NCBI RefSeq assembly: GCF_001875665.1
Contig: NZ_MLAL01000011.1
Coordinates: 19,375 to 83,374, forward strand
Reading direction: 5' to 3'
DNA: 64,000 nt
DNA from: Corynebacterium sp. NML130628
GTDB lineage: Bacteria; Actinomycetota; Actinomycetes; Mycobacteriales; Mycobacteriaceae
Positions 1 through 9,195 of this stretch are shown here, piece after piece. Both the position numbers and the translations under genes were made by a program. The notes beneath the pieces are model-generated. The model worked only from the letters and a program-made list of their open reading frames with translations. It was not told the DNA's origin and did not search any database. Numbering within the stretch: position 1 is the stretch's first letter; every line of letters starts with the position of its first letter.

Positions 1-359
1 GTCACGCACAGACTTCTGCTAGGGAAATTGCATCCAATGTGCGTTGCGCTACGGCGTGGTGTACCCATTTTTAGCAAAAGCAGTGTAGGGCACACTAAAT
101 TACAACACTGTAATTTAATACCGTTGAACTGCCCTTTTCTCCCCCAACCTCCCCCGGAAAGGGCTAGATGAGGTAGTGTCCCCCTGTTTGGTTTGTGGCT
201 TCCTTAAATGCAGATGTTGAACAATCCTGCAAACACATGTCATGTACATGCGAGTATGTGAATACTAAGGTTTATTTACGGTTTTTCCTGGATAAATACA
301 GAAAACATACGTCAACGAACGAATACGTTTCCGCGGCTCCCTCAGCTACACTCAGAAAT
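1..359. other. Leading intergenic stretch with two short inverted repeats
   Basis: No convincing gene is seen. AATTACA and TGTAATT form a 7-bp inverted repeat around positions 102-118. GCCCTTT (131-137) and AAAGGGC (158-164) flank a C-rich loop, which could be a terminator-like hairpin for a gene lying left of the window. An open frame runs into the next gene from a GTG at 195, but its first 55 codons look non-coding and lie before a normal signal peptide. Confidence 0.4.
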
Positions 360-1367
360 ATGTTCAACAATCGGAGACTCCAAGGAATCGCAATCGCGCT
401 CTCGCTCGGCGCGTGCGCTATGGTCGCCCCTTCGGCCGAAGGTGCCACCGTTGGTGAGAACGTCTCCGGCGTATGCTCCATCCGCCTTAACGCCGAAGAG
501 ACAAAGCTGTATGAGCAGTCGAAAGACAAGGCAGCGAGCTTCGACGTCGACAAGGCGTGGCGCATCGCACTCGAGCAAGCTTTCCCGGCAGCCAAGGTGC
601 ACGGTGAGAAGCTGTACAACACCGTGAAATCTGATCCTGCATATGCCCAACAGTTCCAGGTGAACCGCGAGGCGAAGCTGCGCGAGCTAGCTCAGCAGAT
701 CGCCGAAGATACAGAGCTCCCGGAGTCCGCCGCACTTGACTACATCACTCGCAAGTGGAGCGATGCATTGGTGTCAGGCTTCGAGAACCCGGGTCGCCTC
801 CCAGTAGTCCTCGAATACGACAAGTACTTTGAGAAAGGCGAGATCCCAGCCTCGAAGCATTCGTTCCTCGCGCCGAAACCGGTTTTTCCGACCATCGGCG
901 ACCGTGACGCCCTGATCCAGCAGAAGGTTGACCAGTTCAACGGCCTCAGCAGCGAGCAGGCTACCGCTTGGGTTGACCAGTTCGAAAAGCAGGAAGGCCT
1001 GCAAGACACCCGCACCATGGCGGACGTCGAGGCGGCACTGAACCAGGCGAAGGACAACTGCCGCGACGGCAAGACCGGCATCGTGCTCTTCCCAACGTTG
1101 AACACCAACCCGGACGCAGTCTCTCAGGGCGCTGAAGGCAAGGCCCGCAGCAAGGAGCAGCCAACCACTACGGCTTCCACTCCTAAGCCCAGTGTCTCCG
1201 CTGACATTCAGGTAAACCCACTGCAGGGGAAGACAACCGCCACCAAGGAGCCTTCGCAGACAATCGATACGAGCGATAACTCGGCTGCCCTCATCGGCGG
1301 CATTGTCGGCACCATCGTTGTAGCAATCCTCGCTGCTATTGGATTGTCAGCAGCCAAGATGCTGTAA
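360..1367 (+). CDS. Exported protein with C-terminal membrane anchor (paralogue of next gene)
   Basis: Predicted 335-aa exported protein of unknown function. From the ATG at 360 the protein begins with a signal peptide (basic MFNNRR, hydrophobic core, likely cut after PSAEGA). The middle is helical and charged, followed by a Thr/Ser/Pro-rich linker (about residues 250-300) and a hydrophobic C-terminal segment beginning AALIGGIVGT that should anchor it in the membrane. The frame is open from a GTG at 195, but only the 360 start gives a normal signal peptide; no good ribosome-binding site is visible before either. The next gene, 10 bp downstream, has the same layout and a similar segment (GLSSEQATAWVDQF here, GLSDDDAAAWAQQY there), so the two are probably tandem duplicates. 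No known domain is recognised. Confidence 0.75.
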   Translation: MFNNRRLQGIAIALSLGACAMVAPSAEGATVGENVSGVCSIRLNAEETKLYEQSKDKAASFDVDKAWRIALEQAFPAAKVHGEKLYNTVKSDPAYAQQFQVNREAKLRELAQQIAEDTELPESAALDYITRKWSDALVSGFENPGRLPVVLEYDKYFEKGEIPASKHSFLAPKPVFPTIGDRDALIQQKVDQFNGLSSEQATAWVDQFEKQEGLQDTRTMADVEAALNQAKDNCRDGKTGIVLFPTLNTNPDAVSQGAEGKARSKEQPTTTASTPKPSVSADIQVNPLQGKTTATKEPSQTIDTSDNSAALIGGIVGTIVVAILAAIGLSAAKML

Positions 1368-1377
1368 CCTTATCTCC

Positions 1378-2388
1378 ATGGAGTCTCGGAGATTTTTAGC
1401 TGGCGTTGTAGCCCTCGGGCTCGGCGCCAGTTTCTTGTTTCCAGTTGCGAACGCCGCCGTCATCGGCCCCCAAGACCCCACAACCAAACAATGCGCGTTC
1501 TACCTCTCCCCCGCCGAATACGCCCGGCTCATGAACGCGGCGCGCCTCCACTTCGCGGCACCTGAAAAAGAGTACTACCTCGACTATCAAACATTCCGCC
1601 AGGCATTTCCGCAGCTTGGAAAGGTCGAAGAGGACGTCTATAAGCGAATCCGCGAAGAGGAAAGGCGCGAGTACCTCGCACCAAGTAACTTCGCGCAGCC
1701 AGACTCACTCCAGCACAAATACGCGGTTGAAGCGTTCACCGAGGCTGGGCTGCCTGTGAGCGTCGCCGAATGGTACCTCAACAAGTACAGTCCGCAACGG
1801 ACAATCCCGCAGGCGTCCGCGGACGACGTGCTCACCTACCGCTACTTCGAACTCATGGGGCAATTCCAAGTGCTCGGCCCCCGCGAACGCACACTGTTCC
1901 ACCCCGTGAACCAAGCCACGGAGACTGAGGGGATCGCGCGCGAACTCCAGGGTCGCTTCGCCGGGCTCAGTGACGACGATGCCGCCGCCTGGGCGCAGCA
2001 ATACGCCGAAACGTTCTTCTACACCAACCTACGTCGCGTCAAAGAGTACACCAAGCTGCGGGAACGTGCGGACCAGCTTTGCGCCGACGGTGGCGACACC
2101 ACCCTCGCTCTACCGATTCCGCCGAACGCGACCAATACTTCCGTGCCGCCTATTCCGACGCCGACCCCCACGCCGACACCACCAAGCACGACAACCCCAA
2201 CTGCCACAGCAGCGACCGTGAAGCCTGCAGCGGACCCCACCTCCCGCACCTCTCCGGAGCCAACTCCCACCGAGACGAAAGAGCTCACCCCGCTCGCGAT
2301 CGCCGGGATCGTCCTCGGGGTGCTCGGCGCGGTGCTGGCGGGTGGCACCGCCGCTTTCAAGGTACTCGGACTGGGGGCGTTCGCTTAA
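1378..2388 (+). CDS. Exported protein with C-terminal membrane anchor (paralogue of previous gene)
   Basis: Predicted 336-aa exported protein of unknown function. The ATG at 1378 gives a signal peptide (MESRRFLAG, then a hydrophobic run ending near ANA). The frame is open from 1339, inside the previous gene, but those residues do not look like an export signal. The mature part is helix-rich and charged, with two cysteines (CAFYL near the start, DQLCADG at the end of the core). A Pro/Thr-rich spacer (about residues 245-295) and one C-terminal transmembrane segment (LAIAGIVLGVLGAVLAGG) follow. It probably sits on the outer face of the membrane or spans the envelope with its upstream paralogue. 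Confidence 0.75.
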   Translation: MESRRFLAGVVALGLGASFLFPVANAAVIGPQDPTTKQCAFYLSPAEYARLMNAARLHFAAPEKEYYLDYQTFRQAFPQLGKVEEDVYKRIREEERREYLAPSNFAQPDSLQHKYAVEAFTEAGLPVSVAEWYLNKYSPQRTIPQASADDVLTYRYFELMGQFQVLGPRERTLFHPVNQATETEGIARELQGRFAGLSDDDAAAWAQQYAETFFYTNLRRVKEYTKLRERADQLCADGGDTTLALPIPPNATNTSVPPIPTPTPTPTPPSTTTPTATAATVKPAADPTSRTSPEPTPTETKELTPLAIAGIVLGVLGAVLAGGTAAFKVLGLGAFA

Positions 2389-2412
2389 CACGCAGCGTGT
2401 AGGTTGTCACGT

Positions 2413-3567
2413 GTGAGTAAACAGTCGTCGCTTCCGATGCTGCCCTTATCCGCGATGAGCTTCGCGGCGTTCGTCTACGTCACCTACGAGATGTTCGCGG
2501 TCGGTTTGATTCGGCCTATGGCGCAGGACCTCGGCGTGACAGAAGGCCAGATCGGCCTCCTGATGAGCGTGTACGCCGGCCTGGTCGCCGTAGTAACGAT
2601 CCCGCTGATGCACTTCACCCGCAACTGGGACCGCAGGCCCGTCTTCCTGGCCACCCTCGCGTTCCTGGCTGGGGGCGTGATCCTGCAGGGGATCGCGAAC
2701 AGTTACGCGGTGCTCGTCGCGGCCCGCGTCACCGCGGCGTTTACACACGGGCTGTTCTGGTCTCTCATCAACCCGATGGCGGCACGCCTTGCCCCGCGCG
2801 GAATGACAGGCAAGGCGGTGGCGACGGTGTCGTTTGGCTCGACGATGTCGGCGGTGATCGGTACGCCGTTGACGACCATGCTCGGCGGGTGGATCGGGTG
2901 GCGCGGCGCCACCTGGGTGTTGGGCGTCGCGGTGATTGTTTCGGTGGTGGCGTTGGTGGCGTCGCTACCCTCGATGCCGGCGAAGCACCCCGAGCCGACA
3001 GCGGGCGCCCAGCGGACAAAGTCGGCGATACCCTCGCTGATCCTCTTTTTGACGTTCAACGTCACGGCCGTGTTCACCACCTTCACCTACCTGGCGCTGC
3101 TGATGACCACGACCGCCGGGCCGAAGCTGGTCCCCTTCGGACTGTCCCTCTTCGGTATCTGCGGCGTGGTCGGTGTGCTCACGGCGGGCAACACGGTGGA
3201 CCGGCGCATGATCCGGGTCAACGGGTTCGTCGCCATGCTGTTGGTGGGCTCGGCGGTGCTGGGGCTGCTCGCGCTGGAGACGAAGTCGGTGCTGCTCATC
3301 ATCGCGATGATCATCGTGTTCGGCCTGGCAAACGGGGCGCTGCCGCCGTCGGCGACCACCATCTTCCTGCACGCCGGGAAACGCAACGAAGACCTGGCAA
3401 GCTCCATTTACGTGGTCACGTACCAGGTCGGGATCGCGGCGGGGTCGGCGCTCGGCGCCGCGGTGGTGGACGCCGGCTTCCTGCCCGGCACGCTCTGCAT
3501 GACGGCGGGGCTGGCGGCCTGCGCGTTCATCACTTTAGTCGTGGCGTCGCGGCCCCGGCTACGCTAG
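2413..3567 (+). CDS. MFS transporter, drug/sugar efflux (DHA1-like)
   Basis: A 384-aa major facilitator superfamily transporter with about 12 hydrophobic segments. Between helices 2 and 3 it has the loop FTRNWDRRPV, equivalent to the GxxxDRxGRR motif A. It resembles AraJ-like DHA1 exporters, which expel small molecules using the proton gradient. The substrate cannot be told. The GTG at 2413 is preferred over an in-frame TTG at 2404 because GTAGG lies about 9 bases before it and would touch the TTG. It ends overlapping an ABC-ATPase relic on the other strand. Confidence 0.82.
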   Translation: MSKQSSLPMLPLSAMSFAAFVYVTYEMFAVGLIRPMAQDLGVTEGQIGLLMSVYAGLVAVVTIPLMHFTRNWDRRPVFLATLAFLAGGVILQGIANSYAVLVAARVTAAFTHGLFWSLINPMAARLAPRGMTGKAVATVSFGSTMSAVIGTPLTTMLGGWIGWRGATWVLGVAVIVSVVALVASLPSMPAKHPEPTAGAQRTKSAIPSLILFLTFNVTAVFTTFTYLALLMTTTAGPKLVPFGLSLFGICGVVGVLTAGNTVDRRMIRVNGFVAMLLVGSAVLGLLALETKSVLLIIAMIIVFGLANGALPPSATTIFLHAGKRNEDLASSIYVVTYQVGIAAGSALGAAVVDAGFLPGTLCMTAGLAACAFITLVVASRPRLR

Positions 3568-3714
3568 CGCGCGGTCCCGCGACACGTGGCCGGCGCGGAC
3601 GCGGACGACCTCGTCACTGTCGGAAATCAGGCTGGCGTTATGCGTGACGAACCCGCAGGCAATATTGTGCTCCTCCACCAGGGTGCGCAGCAGATTCCTG
3701 TTCGCAGGATTGGC
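3559..3714 (-). pseudogene. C-terminal relic of an ABC transporter ATPase
   Basis: The last 51 codons of this minus-strand frame read ANPANRNLLRTL, then GFVTHNASLISDSDEVVRVRAGHVSR. This matches the region after Walker B of MacB/LolD-type ABC ATPases, including the H-loop histidine in VTHNAS. No Walker A, signature or Walker B remains; upstream the frame runs into intergenic repeat DNA. It is a dead fragment whose 3' end overlaps the end of the MFS gene. Confidence 0.65.
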
Positions 3715-3769
3715 GACCTGGGGAAACGCCGAGGGTGCTGCTGGGGAATTCGTGAATGTGGTGTCACTC

Positions 3770-4090
3770 CAGTCGGCCGGAGTGACAAAGGAGGCACCCC
3801 ACTTTTCGTGACCTGGGCTTTTGCCGGGGTCGGTCGGCAGGGTTGCGTCTCTTGTCACTCGTTGCCCTGTGTATGCACCAAAATCCTTGGGTTCGAAAAG
3901 ATGCCTGGTTATTTCCCCAGGTCGCGGCCCCTTCGGGAGGGAATTTGGTGTCACCCTCGCCGACCCGAGTGACAAAAGACGCAACCCACTTTTCACGACC
4001 TGGGCTTTTACCGCGTTCAGCCGACAGGATTGCGTCCATTGTCACTCGCTGCCCAATCTCCGCACCAAATTCCAGCATTTTGAAAAGCGA
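3770..4090 (+). repeat. Two-hairpin intergenic repeat (family A), about two units
   Basis: Each unit has two parts. The first is an inverted repeat with arms of the type GAGTGACAAAGGACGCAAC / GTTGCGTCCTTTGTCACTC around a loop containing CGACCTGGGC. The second has arms like GCACCAAATTCC / GGGAATTTGGTG around CCCAGGTCGC. One full unit lies at about 3776-3948 and a second, partial one at about 3968-4080. Related copies lie near 8813, 8999, 11155, 29155 and 31411, all in this orientation. Open frames across this DNA are chance frames. Confidence 0.8.
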
Positions 4091-4119
4091 CCCCAGGATA
4101 CCTGCAGGTCAACAAAGTG

Positions 4120-5313
4120 CTAGATGTTTTTGGGTCTGGAATGTGGTGCGGCGCTCCCCAGAAGCACTCCCAGGAGGGCCAGGCCGGCGCAGCTGAGGAT
4201 GCCGGTGGCCATCGAGGCGGTCGGGTTGGACCCGAGCGCCACCAGTGGGGGCACCACCCCGCCGATGATGAACTGGAAGAAGCCCATCGCGCCGGTGCCG
4301 GCGCCGATCCCGATGTCGCGGATCTCCTCGACGGCGAGCGCGGAGGCGTTCGCCATGATGAACCCAGCCATGGCGGAGAGGATGGCGATGAAGGGGACCA
4401 TCGTGAGGCTGGGGCCGAGCTGGCTGTAAGTGAGCAGCACTAGCCCGGCGAGGATGTCGATGGAGAGGGCGACCACGAGCAGGGTGCGGGGTTGGTGAGT
4501 CTTCACCAGGCGCATGTTGATGGAGTTCGACAGTGGGATGAACAGGGCGATGCCGCCGAAGATGAGGGAGAAGGTGGTAGGTGTTACGCCGAGTTGGACC
4601 TGCAGGACCAGCGGGGATGCCGAGATGTAGGAGAACAGGGTGCCGAAGCCGAGCCCGGCAGCAAGCATGTAGCCGAGGAAGGCCGGGCGTCTCCGGCACC
4701 GTCCCATGCGGGGGAAGATGGTGCGCAGGGTGCCGCGGGTGCGCTTGGCGGGCGGGAGGGTTTCGGGGACGAAGCGCCAGGCGATGAGGATTTGGGCGAG
4801 GTTGACGGCGGCGATGGTCCAGAAGACGCCTCGCCAGGTGAAGGTGGGGATGATCAGGCCGCCGAGCACGGGGGCGATCGCGGGCATGAAGCCGGAGATC
4901 GCCATGAGGCCTGACAGGCCGCGGGCGGCCTCGCGACCGTGGGCGATGTCCGGAATGACGGCTCGCGTAACGACGACGGCACAGCCCCCTGCCAGGCCTT
5001 GAAGGAATCGGGCGGCGATCAGGAAGGAGATCGTGGGGGCGATGGCGCACGCCACCGACGCCGCGAGAGCCACCGCGGAGGAAACCAGGATGGCGGGCTT
5101 GCGGCCGGTGCCGTCAGAGATGGCACCGAAGACCAGGTTGCCGAGTGCCATCCCGAGCATGAACCCTGAGATGGTCAGTTGGGCGGAGGAGGGGGACGTC
5201 GATAATTGGGTGGCGAGCTCGGGCATGCCTGGTAAGTACATGTCGATGCCGAGCGGGCCTGCCGCGGTGAGCAGGGCGAGCGCGAACAGGAGGCCACCGG
5301 AAAGTTTCTGCAC
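4120..5313 (-). CDS. Bcr/CflA-type multidrug efflux MFS transporter
   Basis: A 397-aa, 12-helix major facilitator transporter of the Bcr/CflA drug-resistance group (proton-driven export of drugs such as bicyclomycin or chloramphenicol in characterised relatives). Typical features are the N-terminal GIDMYLPGMPEL, motif A as GAISDGTGRKP, and RFLQGLAGG in helix 4. The frame is open to 5535, but the GTG at 5313 (protein begins VQKLSGG) is chosen because it gives the family's usual length and leaves room for the divergent gene at 5331. The substrate is unknown. Confidence 0.85.
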   Translation of the reverse strand: MQKLSGGLLFALALLTAAGPLGIDMYLPGMPELATQLSTSPSSAQLTISGFMLGMALGNLVFGAISDGTGRKPAILVSSAVALAASVACAIAPTISFLIAARFLQGLAGGCAVVVTRAVIPDIAHGREAARGLSGLMAISGFMPAIAPVLGGLIIPTFTWRGVFWTIAAVNLAQILIAWRFVPETLPPAKRTRGTLRTIFPRMGRCRRRPAFLGYMLAAGLGFGTLFSYISASPLVLQVQLGVTPTTFSLIFGGIALFIPLSNSINMRLVKTHQPRTLLVVALSIDILAGLVLLTYSQLGPSLTMVPFIAILSAMAGFIMANASALAVEEIRDIGIGAGTGAMGFFQFIIGGVVPPLVALGSNPTASMATGILSCAGLALLGVLLGSAAPHSRPKNI

Positions 5314-5330
5314 GCCGGTAGGATAGCCGC

Positions 5331-5732
5331 ATGCGTGCAACTGTAGAAATCTCTTCAATCGACGATGTGCCGGAGGCGCTGCGGGCGCTGACAGACCGCG
5401 AGCCGTCAGAGTGGGTGGCGCTGCGCGCGGTGGACACCACGCCGGGTGGGAAGCTGCGCGTCTACGCGGGGCGCCTGGCTGGCCGGCACCAGCCAGGGCC
5501 GAACGGCACGTTGGCCGCGGAGCTGCGGGTAGCACCCGGCGCGCAGGTCACCGTGTGGGTCGAGAGCGGCCACGAGCACTACGTGCTGGCCCAGTCGGAG
5601 GGGCTACGCCTGGACGGCACCGCCTTGGAGCGCGGCCAGGTCGGGCGGATTGCGGCGGGGCACCTGGCGGTAACGCTGCGTAATACGGGGGAGGAAACCG
5701 GCCGAGCGCTGCTGTTTGGCCGCGTTTCATAA
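5331..5732 (+). CDS. Small beta-rich protein, possibly cupin-like
   Basis: A 133-aa cytoplasmic protein with no signal peptide or membrane segment. The pattern of short hydrophobic strands (AELRVAPGAQVTVWVESGHEHYVLAQS, quoted here only as AELRVAPGAQ and HEHYVLAQS, then LERGQVGRIAAGHLAV) suggests a double-stranded beta-helix. HEHYV could supply metal ligands, but the standard cupin motifs are not complete. It is divergent from the efflux gene, 17 bp away, and is followed after 36 bp by the TDT transporters, so it may be the first gene of that operon. Function unknown. Confidence 0.6.
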   Translation: MRATVEISSIDDVPEALRALTDREPSEWVALRAVDTTPGGKLRVYAGRLAGRHQPGPNGTLAAELRVAPGAQVTVWVESGHEHYVLAQSEGLRLDGTALERGQVGRIAAGHLAVTLRNTGEETGRALLFGRVS

Positions 5733-5768
5733 TTGGCGAAACGGGCCCGGCAGGCTTAGCGTAGGTGC

Positions 5769-6656
5769 ATGCAGTTGCCTAAGTATGGCCCCGCGTGGGC
5801 TGGGTCCCTGATGGGGACGTCGATCGCCTCTACACTGTCCGGGTTGCACGGGTTCCGCATCGGGCAGATTGGGTTTGCCCTGGTTGCGGCGGTGTTGCTG
5901 GCGGTGTTCACGGTGGGCATCCGTAACGAGCTGCCGCGGCACCAGAACATGTCGGCGTGGGGCATGTACACGATGGGGCTGCTGGCGTGCGGCTCGGCGT
6001 GGACGGCGCTGACCGGCAATGACATCTTCCAGCTGATCAGTTGGTGGATCGGCGCGCCGCTGTCGATCCTGGTGTGCGTGTGGCAGCTGTGGGGGTTCTG
6101 GAAGGTTTCTGAGCACTACACCACCCCGGCGTTCCCGTGGGGTCTGGCGCCGGTCACGCCGATGGTCGCGGCGACGTCGGGTGGGCAGCTCGCCGCCGAG
6201 CACGGCATGTTCTACCACCACGCGGGCATTGTGTGCTTCTTCTTCACGTTCGTCCCGGCGATCCCGCTGTTCGCCTACTGCTACTGGTCGCTGTGGCGGC
6301 GTCGCGAACGCCCGCGCGGCGCGGCGGCAGGCACGGCCTGGATTCCGCTCGGGGTTGTCGGCCAGTCGACGGCCGCCTCCACCTTCCTTTTCGACGCCCA
6401 CCTCTACGGCATCATCATGTTCACCATCGGTGTGCCATGTGTGCTCTTCGGCATGTACTGCTTCTACCAGGCGGTGTTCACCTGGGCGCCCTACGGGCCG
6501 GGCTGGTGGGGCTCCACATTCCCGGTGGGCACCCTGTGCCTGGGCTCCTGGACCGAGGGCTGGCACACCCTGTCCTTCGGCCTGCTCCTTTTGCTGCTGT
6601 TCCACTGGTGCGCGTGCGCACTCCGATTCGGCGCCTGGCAGCGTGAGCGCGTGTGA
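5769..6656 (+). CDS. TDT-family transporter (TehA/SLAC1-like), copy 1
   Basis: A 295-aa integral membrane protein with about 10 hydrophobic segments. GPAWAGSLMGTSI at the start and GPGWWGSTFPVGTL near the end mark the tellurite-resistance/dicarboxylate transporter family (TehA, SLAC1, SsuE-type exporters), which move anions such as dicarboxylates, sulfite or chloride. It overlaps the next gene by 4 bases (GTGA), so the two are probably co-translated. The two proteins are clear paralogues (both carry TAWIPLGVVGQ) and might form a mixed oligomer. The substrate is not deducible. Confidence 0.85.
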   Translation: MQLPKYGPAWAGSLMGTSIASTLSGLHGFRIGQIGFALVAAVLLAVFTVGIRNELPRHQNMSAWGMYTMGLLACGSAWTALTGNDIFQLISWWIGAPLSILVCVWQLWGFWKVSEHYTTPAFPWGLAPVTPMVAATSGGQLAAEHGMFYHHAGIVCFFFTFVPAIPLFAYCYWSLWRRRERPRGAAAGTAWIPLGVVGQSTAASTFLFDAHLYGIIMFTIGVPCVLFGMYCFYQAVFTWAPYGPGWWGSTFPVGTLCLGSWTEGWHTLSFGLLLLLLFHWCACALRFGAWQRERV

Positions 6657-7582
6657 AAACCAGGACCAGCTATAGCGTGCCGCCCGCGGGCCCGGCGTGG
6701 GGCGGCAGCCTCATGGGGACCTCGCTGGTAGCAACGCTGCTGGTCATCAGCGGGTTCGACCCCCTGGCGTGGGTCGTGGCCTGCATCGGGGTCGCCATCC
6801 TGGTGATGCTCGTCGTCGGGTTCATCATCTACCGCACGCCACGCTTCCGGCAGGACACGATGGCGCCGTGGGCCATGACCTTCATCGGGATCATGTCACT
6901 CGGCACCGCCTGGACCAACCTCACCGACAACCTGACATACATCCTGGTCGGCTTCTGGATCGGGGCGCCCGCCTGCCTCGCCGTGTACGCGAACCAGCTC
7001 CGCGGCTTCCAAGGACCACCGAACTTCGCGTGGGGGCTCGCCCTTGTCGGCCCCATCATGGCATCCAACACAGCCGCCACCACCCACGTCAAAGGCGGCG
7101 GCGACATCTACTGGATACTCGGCGTGTGCTGCATGGTGGCGTCGATAGGCGCGGCGTACCCGCTGTTTGCCAGGGTGTATGTGGCGGCGTGGCGTCGAAA
7201 AGTAGATCTGAGTGGGCCGAACGCCGCGACGGCCTGGATCCCCCTCGGCGTCGTCGGGCAAACCGTCTCCGCCGTCGACCTTCTCTTCGGCAAGGACGCC
7301 GAACTTATCGTCGGCACCGTCCTGCTCATCGCCGCAATCCCCATGATCGCGTTTGCCATGTGGCACTTCTACCCCGCCGTCGCGCGCTGGGCCCGCTACT
7401 CCCCTTCCTGGTGGGCATCCACCTTCCCCACCGGCACCATCAGCGTCGGCAGCCACCACCTCGCCGAAGTCTGGAACCTCGAATGGCTCACCATCATCGC
7501 CACCGCGCTGCCCGCCCTCCTCGTCCTCCACTGGCTCCTCTGCGTCACCCGATGCACATTCTGGGTAGTTTACGAGCGCTAA
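6653..7582 (+). CDS. TDT-family transporter (TehA/SLAC1-like), copy 2
   Basis: A 309-aa membrane protein of the same family as the gene before it: GPAWGGSLMGTSL near the N-terminus, TAWIPLGVVGQT in the second half, and SPSWWASTFPTGTI before the last helices. The start is a GTG overlapping the upstream stop codon. The C-terminal arrangement with WHFYPAV and the HWLLCV helix matches copy 1. A tandem duplication followed by divergence explains the pair. It is likely co-expressed with the gene at 5769 and possibly with that at 7601. Confidence 0.85.
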   Translation: MKTRTSYSVPPAGPAWGGSLMGTSLVATLLVISGFDPLAWVVACIGVAILVMLVVGFIIYRTPRFRQDTMAPWAMTFIGIMSLGTAWTNLTDNLTYILVGFWIGAPACLAVYANQLRGFQGPPNFAWGLALVGPIMASNTAATTHVKGGGDIYWILGVCCMVASIGAAYPLFARVYVAAWRRKVDLSGPNAATAWIPLGVVGQTVSAVDLLFGKDAELIVGTVLLIAAIPMIAFAMWHFYPAVARWARYSPSWWASTFPTGTISVGSHHLAEVWNLEWLTIIATALPALLVLHWLLCVTRCTFWVVYER

Positions 7583-7600
7583 AAGATACAAAACTATAGA

Positions 7601-8806
7601 GTGAACGACATGAACATCTCACTATTAATCACCGTAGAAAACTCCCGACCCGAGATTTCACGATGCATTAATGTTGACCACTCGATGTACCTGGGGGAAC
7701 TCGCACTCATTATCGACGCCACCCTCGGCTTCTCGAGCGCCGCAACACACATGTTTTCGGGAACCATCAACGGCGAACAACGCGTCTACACTGCACAACC
7801 AGCCGCCGGCGAATACGACGAAAACGACCTCACCGTCCAAGACATGCCCGAAACAATGAGCTACATCTACGACGCCGGCGCCAACTGGAACATCAACGTC
7901 CAAGTACTCGGGCCATCCACCATCGCTGGGCCAACCCCCGTCCTCATCTCTGCGCTCGGCCCCGACGTCATCGAACACCTCAAAGGCCCCGCCATGATGA
8001 CCGAGCTCTACACCGAAGCCGTTCGCCTCGCAGCCGGCCAACCCGCCGACATGCACGTCACCCCAACCCTGTTCTCCGCCATGCCCGTCATGTCCCCCGG
8101 CCACATGGTCGACAGGCTCACCAAAGCGGACCCCGTCAGCATCTCGAACCGCATCTACTACAGCGTCGAAACCATGGTCAGCCGCCAAATGATGGACCCC
8201 AACGCCGCAACCGAAGAAGACGAAGAAGTCCGCGAAGCGCTCCGCGAATACCTCGCCAACCGCGAAGACCTCAAAGACATCATGGCCATCGACCCCAACC
8301 CCGAAAGCAACCCCGCCGTCATGGCCGCCATCGGCGAATTCCTCGAAGACTACTACGGGCCCAACCCAACCTTCGACTCCCCCGTCTACACCGGCATCAC
8401 CGAAAACCTCTACAACCTCATGGACGGCCTCCTGCCCGACGACCCCATCTGGCGGAGGCACCTCCACAACTTCTTCGTCGAATCCGGATTCATGCGCGCC
8501 GAACAAACCGGGCGCTACACCGTCACCGACGAAGGCATCGAACTCCTCAGCGGCGGCGACAACCCATTCGACTTCGCCGAAAACATCGCACGCGGCTTCT
8601 ACGCGACCTTCGGCCGCGAAAACTGGAACCAGCTCATGTTCAACCTCATCTCTGACTCCCCCCACACCGCCGACTCAACCATCTACAAAGAAGGCACCAC
8701 GCTGCTCGCGTCCTTCGGGTTCGGCGAGAAAATCGACGGCGAGTTCAGCCTCAACGGCGACGGCTACGACATGCTGAAGTGCATCGCAATCGACTTTTCC
8801 TCCTAG
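7601..8806 (+). CDS. pRiA4b ORF-3-like family protein
   Basis: A 401-aa soluble acidic protein. The first 90 residues (SRPEISRCINVDHSMYLGEL, then a stretch with THMFSG) fit the plasmid pRiA4b ORF-3 fold, a family found on plasmids and IS elements and often near mobile DNA; its biochemical role is not established. The remaining 300 residues are helical and carry no domain I recognise. The start may be the GTG at 7601 or the ATG at 7610. Its codons end very uniformly in C (AAC, GAC, CTC), unlike the next genes to the right, so it belongs to the core gene set. Confidence 0.6.
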   Translation: MNDMNISLLITVENSRPEISRCINVDHSMYLGELALIIDATLGFSSAATHMFSGTINGEQRVYTAQPAAGEYDENDLTVQDMPETMSYIYDAGANWNINVQVLGPSTIAGPTPVLISALGPDVIEHLKGPAMMTELYTEAVRLAAGQPADMHVTPTLFSAMPVMSPGHMVDRLTKADPVSISNRIYYSVETMVSRQMMDPNAATEEDEEVREALREYLANREDLKDIMAIDPNPESNPAVMAAIGEFLEDYYGPNPTFDSPVYTGITENLYNLMDGLLPDDPIWRRHLHNFFVESGFMRAEQTGRYTVTDEGIELLSGGDNPFDFAENIARGFYATFGRENWNQLMFNLISDSPHTADSTIYKEGTTLLASFGFGEKIDGEFSLNGDGYDMLKCIAIDFSS

Positions 8807-8812
8807 CGCTCG

Positions 8813-9120
8813 GGCGGTGCGGGGTACGCGCACCAGATTCCTTGTTTTCGGGCGCGGGTCGGCGCGTTTCCCCAGGTCGTGAATTCCCCGGGCAGGAAAA
8901 AGGTGCGCAGGACTGGAGTCGAGTGACAAAAGACGCACCCGTCGTTCGTATTTGATATAGATGTTCATAGTGCCTGGTCAGGAATGGGCTAGGTTTTCCT
9001 AGTTGCGTGATTTGTCACTGCGCCGAATCTGGCGGCACCAAATTCCTTATTTTCGGGCAGACCCCGATGCGTTTCCCCAGGTCGCAGATTCCCCGGTTAG
9101 GAAAAAGGTGCGCATCTCGC
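8813..9120 (+). repeat. Family A intergenic repeats left of the abiE genes
   Basis: A partial family A unit covers about 8838-8935 (CACCAGATTCC ... CCCAGGTCG ... GAGTGACAAAAGACGCA). A second unit, about 8950-9115, reads from GATGTTCATA through a CTAGG/CCTAG hairpin, TTTGTCACTGCG, GCACCAAATTCC, CCCAGGTCGC and AAAAAGGTGCGCA. This second unit is repeated almost base for base, in the same orientation, to the right of the abiE pair (about 11105-11275). Confidence 0.8.
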
Positions 9121-9195
9121 TCGGAAAAGAGAGTGAGTGAACCTAGTTTGATATTTTTGCAGTACACAAAACCCTTAAGAGGCTTCGAAATTATC

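Noticed and set aside
5727..6605. Minus-strand frame opposite the first TDT gene
   Set aside because: Its product is Arg/Glu/Gln-rich and shows no domain; the TDT motifs on the + strand are clear.
7658..8665. 335-codon frame on the minus strand opposite the pRiA4b ORF-3-like gene
   Set aside because: The product is Val/Gly/Asp/Phe-rich low complexity, as expected from the complement of C-ending codons.
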